Of a stretch of 64,000 nucleotides of DNA, positions 59,801 through 64,000 are shown piece by piece. The stretch comes from Prinia subflava (lineage: Eukaryota > Chordata > Aves > Passeriformes > Cisticolidae), in NCBI RefSeq assembly GCF_021018805.1, contig NC_086247.1, positions 95,373,338-95,437,337 of the forward strand. Reading direction: 5' to 3'. Under the pieces are notes generated by a model that made no database searches, was not told where the DNA came from, and saw only the letters and a list, made by a program, of their open reading frames with translations. The position numbers were made by a program, and so were the translations under genes. Numbering within the stretch: the first letter of the stretch is position 1; every line of letters begins with the position of its first letter.

Positions 59801-61992
59801 AGAATAGTTAGTTCCCTTATTTAATTACTACATAGCCTAAGTTATTTTTCAGAGAAAAACCAGAAGAGCATCTAGAAAGGAATACTGCCAAGGTTTTAAC
59901 CTGAAGCAACCAGGCACTTGGGAGTTTGTGGAGTTTGTTGTCCTTTTGTCTCTCTTTAGCATCTGGTTAAGACCTCTTAACCAGAGGCTGCAATATTGGC
60001 TATTATGACCACAAGTATGGTACAAGTTTCACTAACTTACTGTGTCTGCTACAATAAGCCAGTGCTAAATGTGAGAAAAGGTTGATTCCTTTTATAAAAC
60101 AGTATGTTTTGAGATACAAAGAATAGATTACCCAACAGATTACTATCTGGTTACTTGAACCTGTATTTTTTCTAAGAATTCCAGAACTTCCTGTTTGATG
60201 TACATAGCAAGATTCAGGCAAAGGCCAGAAACAAGACAAATTCCTAAGAACTTTCACAATTGGAAATGAGGTTAAAGAAGTACTGACCTACATGTGGAAG
60301 AATTTGCTTTAGAACAGCAATGGAGCTTAGCTCCATCGAGGCCTGTTGAAGGTGGGGGGTGCACAGTGACTCCTGGGTGAACAGATCTTGAACTCTCAAG
60401 AAAACATTGCCAAAGTGGGTCCTGAGGGAGAGGCATGGTTTTGCAGCCTTCTATAAGTCCATCAACAATTTCAAGCTCTGTTTTCATTGACATTAGAATT
60501 CTTTTACAAGCAGTCTGACACGCATAGTCTTCTGCTCTATCACAGCAATACAAACCTGTTAACAAAATAGTTAACAGTCAAGCACAAAACAACATTAAAG
60601 AGGTACAACATAAACAGCCCTAAGAAATAAAAGTGCTGGAAGGTGCTGCCCTCTCCTCCAAAGAATCTTAAATAACATTGCTTCTCGTAAATAGATACAG
60701 AATCAACTCTGGAAAAAAACTACAAAACCAAAATGTAAAAATGAAAAGGAAATAAAAATTAATAATGCACCTAAACCCAAAAGTTATCATTATATAAACT
60801 CATATAATGATAGTAATACAATTTATACAATAGACTTCTACAATAACACATTTTATATAAAATGGACATGAAGTACATTTTCAGGATCTTCTATAACTTT
60901 CAGTAAAGAAGGAATTACTTACTGTCTGTAGGGTTCCTCATTGGATATGACTGTGTGTAGTTATGCACGCAGTGTATAAGCTGAGGGCTGATAGATGCAC
61001 AGTAATTTTCAACTGCTTTAATTTGTGATGGACCGGGAGAGGAGTCTGTCCGAAAAATTGCTTGGCAATATTCCCGGCAGTTTGTATGGTGACCTGCATA
61101 ACTGCAACAGACTGACCCCACTGGGGAAGCAAACAAATAAACAGAAAATCTAAGGGTTCCTATGCAGAGAAATGAAGAGATCAGCATGTCTGTATAACAC
61201 ACAATGATGCTCAAGGAAACAAAAAAAAAAAAACCAAGAATTTCTATGCTCTATTGAAATGTTTCTGTCTACAGAATGACTGGAAATATCTGTAACTAGC
61301 CAAACTACATTTGTTTGTCTGGCAGGAGAAAAAAAGTCAGTACTAAAGTCGCCTTGAACCCAAGTTCAAGACATGAGCAAGCCAGCTGAATCTCATTTTC
61401 AGCTGTTTTGTTCTTATTTTAGGTAACCAGACGTGTCCCATAATTGAATTATCAGAGAAATACTAGTAATAAACAAACAAATATCAGAGTAGTATCATTC
61501 AAAAAACCCAGAGAGATGGTATTGGTGATTCACCCATTTTGGCTATGTTGTTAAATACATATAGTAGTTCTTGAGAACAACTTCTACTAGAATTAATTCT
61601 AAGACCTTGATTTCATTTTATATAAACATATCAGGCAACAAAACACTTGCATCTTTCTTCAAAATTTCAACTATGCGTTTGTTTTTGCTACTTAGCACAC
61701 ATCAAAGGAACAAGCAGAAGAAAAAGATGACAGAAAAGACAAATACAGATACACAAATTAAAAACTGATATTAATTATACAAATAGCCAAATCCCCTTAT
61801 TACTTGAGTAAGACAATTTACTCCTGTGGCTTGTGCTTATATGGGTCTGAAATCCATGTGTTTGAGAATATGTTCACCCACAGAATATTTTATAGTTTAG
61901 AGAAAAAAAATGACTGATACAAAAGAAAACCAGAATAAACTATTCATTATATACTTACTTTCATTTCTGTTAATACAACTAAAGAGAGCATT
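42965..61992 (-). CDS. RECK: RECK, reversion-inducing cysteine-rich protein with Kazal motifs (15 exons, 5' part outside window)
   Basis: Fifteen minus-strand exons join without a phase error into 835 codons plus TAA, matching human RECK from about residue 136 to the end. The protein is a GPI-anchored glycoprotein that restrains MMP-9, MMP-2 and MT1-MMP, and with ADGRA2/GPR124 acts as a Wnt7-specific co-receptor in brain angiogenesis. In order the window encodes cysteine-knot modules 3-5, a cysteine-rich middle region, EGF-like repeats, three Kazal modules and a hydrophobic GPI-attachment tail. Numbering assumes 135 missing residues. All splice borders are GT-AG. Signal peptide, knots 1-2 and promoter lie beyond the right edge. 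Kazal module 3 is notably divergent and CpG-rich. Identity is very secure. Confidence 0.97.
44147..44302 (-). CDS. RECK: RECK exon (about residues 847-898)
   Basis: 156 bp, phase 0 both sides, donor CAG/GTAGAT. It starts VTNKKPITVLDILEKIRLHV and ends IIPVDQNPKPLQ. Almost identical to human. Confidence 0.96.
44523..44551. repeat. Poly(A) tract
   Basis: 29 uninterrupted A residues on the + strand inside a RECK intron. No processed pseudogene is recognised upstream of it. Confidence 0.95.
45414..45487 (-). CDS. RECK: RECK short exon (about residues 822-846)
   Basis: 74 bp, encoding ACCPLCAGMLRILYDKDK and LDNFAR, with donor AGG/GTAAAC and acceptor CACCTAG. It is too short to stand out by open-frame length and was placed by homology. 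The human counterpart ends in K where this one has R. Confidence 0.93.
46730..46940 (-). CDS. RECK: RECK exon: Kazal module 3 (about residues 752-821)
   Basis: 211 bp, acceptor TTGCAG/CCGTTC, donor CCAG/GTGGGG. It encodes PFCRSAEPVCGHDGQTYGSV and onward through YHGHCQAV to GCKPLLAP. The Kazal cysteines are kept. The exon is packed with CpG, and synonymous positions are nearly all G or C, unlike every other RECK exon here. It also differs from human far more than its neighbours, with changes toward Ala, Gly, Arg, His and Pro. Confidence 0.95.
48092..48284 (-). CDS. RECK: RECK exon: Kazal module 2 (about residues 688-751)
   Basis: 193 bp, acceptor TCTGCAG/G, donor CAG/GTAGGA. It encodes CIPKKQVCLTSFEKFECSQH, CVPRQLNCDQTRDPVCDTD and LCTLYQKGKSLAYGGPCQ. 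Confidence 0.96.
50314..50485 (-). CDS. RECK: RECK exon: Kazal module 1 (about residues 631-686)
   Basis: 172 bp, acceptor CTTGCAG/G, donor AG/GTAAAA. It encodes LPCNCVDQFVPVCGQNGRTY, PSACIARCVGLQDNQFEFGS and KDPCNPNPC. This is the best-matching Kazal domain and is nearly identical to human. Confidence 0.97.
50954..51076 (-). CDS. RECK: RECK exon (about residues 590-629)
   Basis: 123 bp, acceptor TTTTAAG/GC, donor CAG/GTAACC. It encodes HGTSFHIDCNVCSCFAGNL and then ICSTRQCLTEHSSEDERRKF. Cysteine spacing resembles the insulin-growth-factor-binding or VWC-like modules of the middle region. Confidence 0.95.
53842..54030 (-). CDS. RECK: RECK exon (about residues 527-588)
   Basis: 189 bp, acceptor TATGCAG/GC, donor AAAA/GTAAGT. 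It encodes CKLGEASDFIVRQGTLIQVP, then GCYKICTCGQSGLLENCMEM and QKSCIVGGQRK. Very close to human. Confidence 0.96.
54550..54630. repeat. Tandem repeats in RECK intron
   Basis: Two copies of GAGGTTCTGAGATTCGATGA (second with two changes) are followed by a GAGAGG-type purine repeat that ends GGGACAGGGACAGG. Confidence 0.85.
55967..56107 (-). CDS. RECK: RECK exon: EGF-like region (about residues 480-525)
   Basis: 141 bp, acceptor TTTCAG/GC, donor CAG/GTAAGG. It encodes PSSLGNIVEDVTHPCNPNPC and GCQSGELCLPYLCVPG. The human equivalent begins RPSTLGN. Confidence 0.95.
56555..56691 (-). CDS. RECK: RECK exon (about residues 434-478)
   Basis: 137 bp, acceptor CTGTAG/A, donor TGA/GTAAGT. It encodes SDCVEILKKCGDHNRFPEGH and PTDDLENCIPLDTYL. 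Confidence 0.95.
56832..56864. repeat. TA microsatellite
   Basis: About 16 uninterrupted AT units in the RECK intron upstream of the 56555-56691 exon; likely polymorphic. Confidence 0.95.
57328..57385. repeat. 29-bp tandem duplication in RECK intron
   Basis: Two adjacent copies of a unit beginning GAGATTCAAGCAATGG and ending CCATGCAAT, differing at two positions. Confidence 0.9.
57516..57728 (-). CDS. RECK: RECK exon (about residues 363-432)
   Basis: 213 bp, acceptor TTTAAG/A, donor GCAA/GTAAGT. It encodes PTELFRSCNTQSDQGAMNDM, then KMPFINIPVLDIKKCQPEMW and KPCHSKSRGSIICK. Essentially identical to human. Confidence 0.97.
58670..58849 (-). CDS. RECK: RECK exon: cysteine-knot module 5 (about residues 303-361)
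   Basis: 180 bp, acceptor TTTTCAG/A, donor ACAG/GTAGGA. It encodes ELCTKLYSTSWGNSQSWQEF, DRFCEYNAVEVSMLTCLADV and CQLGCRNLTYCTNFNN. No internal stop. In mammals the fifth knot contributes to GPR124 binding. Confidence 0.95.
60288..60555 (-). CDS. RECK: RECK exon: cysteine-knot module 4, Wnt7-binding (about residues 214-301)
   Basis: 268 bp, acceptor TAACAG/GT, donor TGTAG/GTCAGT. It encodes LYCCDRAEDYACQTACKRIL, GLIEGCKTMPLPQDPLWQCF and HPPPSTGLDGAKLHCC. The Pro and Trp of LPQDPLW correspond to human P256 and W261, reported as needed for Wnt7 co-receptor function, and both are kept. Confidence 0.97.
60923..61120 (-). CDS. RECK: RECK exon: cysteine-knot module 3 (about residues 148-212)
   Basis: 198 bp, acceptor CCCCAG/TG, donor GACA/GTAAGT. 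It encodes GSVCCSYAGHHTNCREYCQA and ENYCASISPQLIHCVHNYTQ. The start Met of the module is split with the micro-exon upstream. Confidence 0.97.
61959..61992 (-). CDS. RECK: RECK 34-nt micro-exon (about residues 136-146)
   Basis: Found by homology: acceptor GATTTCAG/AATGCTCTC and donor GAAA/GTAAGT flank NALFSCINRNE plus one base of the next Met codon. It matches human NALFSCISRNEM. The length is not a multiple of three, so skipping would shift the frame. The preceding coding exon, expected to end ...CRKEYE, was not found in the rest of the window. Confidence 0.88.
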
Positions 61993-62532
61993 CTGAAATC
62001 AAAACAAAAGCAGTGTTACAAGCCAGAAGACTTCAAAAAAATATTTAATTATCCAGTAATTTGTTATAATGAGCTAATAAACCTGTGGTATTACTTGTTT
62101 CAATTAGATTACATTAAAACAAAAACACTATACAAACAGTGTACAAACAGGAAATTAAGAGATCAAGGGTCACCAAAGTTCATAATAAAACAGATAAATA
62201 TTCAAGCAAACAAGTAAATTGGAAGATTTTCCTGGACTAACTTAGAAACAGGGTAAACTGCTATAATAGGGTGTTCCAAATGTTGGGATTGTTTTTTTAG
62301 GAGCAATAATTTAAAAAATTCTATGTAGAAAAAAAGAATTCTGCACAGACTGATACATGCAAATAGTAAATCTCAGCAAAATGACTCCCTGACAATGTAC
62401 CTTAAAAGCTAAAGCATACAACCAACTCCCTCAAACTGCAGCTGAAAAGCTAGGGGATGTACATCTTAAATGTAAGAAGGGAAATACACATATCCTGCTG
62501 CTTTGTTTCAGAGGTCTCTAATCTGCGGACTA

Positions 62533-63085
62533 GTCATGGAATGGCTTCGGTTGAAAGTGACCTTAAAGCTCATCTAGTTCCAACCCCCTGCCCTGGGCAG
62601 GGATACCTTCCACCAGACCAGGTTGCTCAGAGCCCCATCCAACCTGGCCTTGAACACTTCCAGCGATGGGGCATCCACAACTTCTCCTGGCAACCTGTTC
62701 CAGTGCCTCACCACCCTCATCATAAAAAATTTTCTCCTTTGTATCTAGTTTGAAACTACCCTCTTTCAGTTTACAATCATTAACCCTTGTCTTATTGTAA
62801 CAAGCCCTGCCAAAAAGTTTATTCCCAGCTTTCTTGTAGGCCCCCTTTGTGCATCAGAAAGTGCTATAAGGTCTCCCGGGATCCTTTTCTTCTCCAGACT
62901 GAACAACCCCAGCTCTCTCATAGGAGATTGTTTTCATAGGAGACATGCTCCATCTCTCTTTGTGGCTCTCCACTGGACTCATTCCAACAGGTCCACATCT
63001 TTCCTATACTGCAGACTCCAGACCTGGGTGTAGCACTCCACGTGCGTCTCACCAGAGCAGAGTAGAAGGGCAGAACTCCCTCCCT
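62533..63085 (-). mobile_element. CR1 LINE 3' region, reverse orientation
   Basis: About 550 bp read in reverse. On the + strand it shows CATCTAGTTCCAACCCCCTG, TTCCACCAGACCAGGTTGCT, GCGATGGGGCATCCACAACT, TTCTCCAGACTGAACAACCC and TGTAGCACTCCACGTGCGTC. It is the only sizeable CR1 in the RECK part of the window. Confidence 0.93.
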
Positions 63086-64000
63086 CACAACTACTGAACT
63101 CTTGCCAAAAACCCCCCAGTCTTCCCCACACTGAATAAGCACATTTCCCATTAAAAAAATCAGACACTGCATATAAGCTGTCTGGAACTCTATGAAAAGA
63201 TGAAGTCATGAGGTTGAAATTCCAAAATGTTATCAGTTATTAAAGACTAAAATAATATGATTGTGAGAAAAGAGAATTTGAACCTCCTCCATATCTAACC
63301 TCTACAACTGTCAGAACACCAGATTATAAAACATGATCAAATACATCAATATGGCGACGAAACACAATTCCCATCTTCAAAAAATTCCTGATGTCCATTT
63401 CCCTCTCCCTATAATTAAACAAATTTCTATTTCACACAGAAGAGAGTATCTAGAGAAGAAAACAGAAACACCATCAGACTGATCCCAGATCGTGTGGGAT
63501 GAGTCTTGCTTCAATACAGGAAACCACCAGATGTGCAACTATCTCTAAGATAAGGAAGAGAGCCCAAAATGCAGTCCTAGTTCAAGTTTAGTAGTTCACC
63601 ATATTCTTCATTTATCTTAAATTACTAGTTATTCACTGCATTGCAGAGAAGTAGGTATCCCAAATAATCTTGGGGCTATTTTTGTGCAGATCTGCACTGC
63701 TGCAAACAGACGAAAATACAAATGTGCTAGGAATTAACTTGATGATTTTATTTTTCCTTTTGTCTTAGATGTTGTTTAGTGTGCAGGAATTTGTTTTTCA
63801 TTCATATTTTCTACTTGCTTTCTTCTGAACACAAGATTTTAAACAGGGCAGTCCCAATACTGTAATGCACAGCATCAAATTTCTCCTGTTAACTCTCAGA
63901 AATTAATTTAAACCTTGGGTAAGCCATGACAGTGTGGCAATGAAAGACCCTAAGAGAATAAATACTAACTTGAAAGTTAGAAATAAACAAATCTAACTTG
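63086..64000. other. RECK intron, right edge; nothing further recognised
   Basis: I looked for the preceding RECK exon (expected to encode about residues 120-135 and end in a CRKEYE-like sequence with a donor on the minus strand) and did not find it. It should lie beyond 64000. Confidence 0.5.

Larger units (their letters stand above)
43184..64000 (-). other. RECK: RECK introns
   Basis: Fourteen complete introns range from 367 bp (60556-60922) to 2765 bp (51077-53841), plus the start of one that runs off the right edge from 61993. They are AT-rich and nearly free of CR1 up to 62533. Low-complexity tracts include a 29-nt A run (44523-44551), a T run (48324-48342), a T run (51360-51376) and CAA units (52915-52930). 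No further exon, RNA gene or embedded gene is seen. Confidence 0.7.

Noticed and set aside
1..64000. tRNA, rRNA, snRNA genes and CRISPR arrays
   Set aside because: No tRNA internal promoter blocks with a foldable partner, no rRNA-like sequence and no regularly spaced repeats were noticed by eye.

Overview
The window is nuclear DNA of a bird. The evidence is a scatter of CR1 retrotransposon 3' ends, many finishing in the ATTCTRTG-type tail typical of avian and reptile CR1, compact introns, and two vertebrate genes whose proteins are close to, but distinct from, the mammalian ones. There is no bacterial or viral gene content.

Layout. From 1 to about 8.0 kb no gene is recognisable; this part holds a composite CR1 element, a perfect 21-bp hairpin and simple repeats. 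A CpG-island promoter lies at about 8.05-8.87 kb. It starts ADNP2 on the + strand: a probable non-coding first exon (to 8612), coding exons at 15773-15880, 20236-20325 and 23099-26068, and a 3' UTR with several poly(A) signals up to 28345. The predicted protein is 1055 residues, with nine zinc fingers, a proline-rich tandem repeat and a C-terminal homeodomain. From about 28.4 to 41.9 kb there is no recognisable gene, only degraded CR1 pieces and microsatellites. RECK occupies the minus strand from a poly(A) signal at 41938 to beyond the right edge. Fifteen coding exons, all with GT-AG borders and matching phase, encode about residues 136-970, so only the N-terminal part is outside the window.

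The two genes are convergent (tail to tail). ADNP2 is a nuclear chromatin factor; RECK is a GPI-anchored cell-surface regulator of metalloproteases and of Wnt7 signalling. They do not form a pathway. In human they lie on different chromosomes (18q23 and 9p13), so the junction here is either an avian gene order or a point to verify. Other points of interest are a very CpG-rich, divergent RECK exon, a duplicated CCAAT/octamer promoter module, a second possible ADNP2 first exon, and a repeat unit fused twice to CR1 that I do not recognise.
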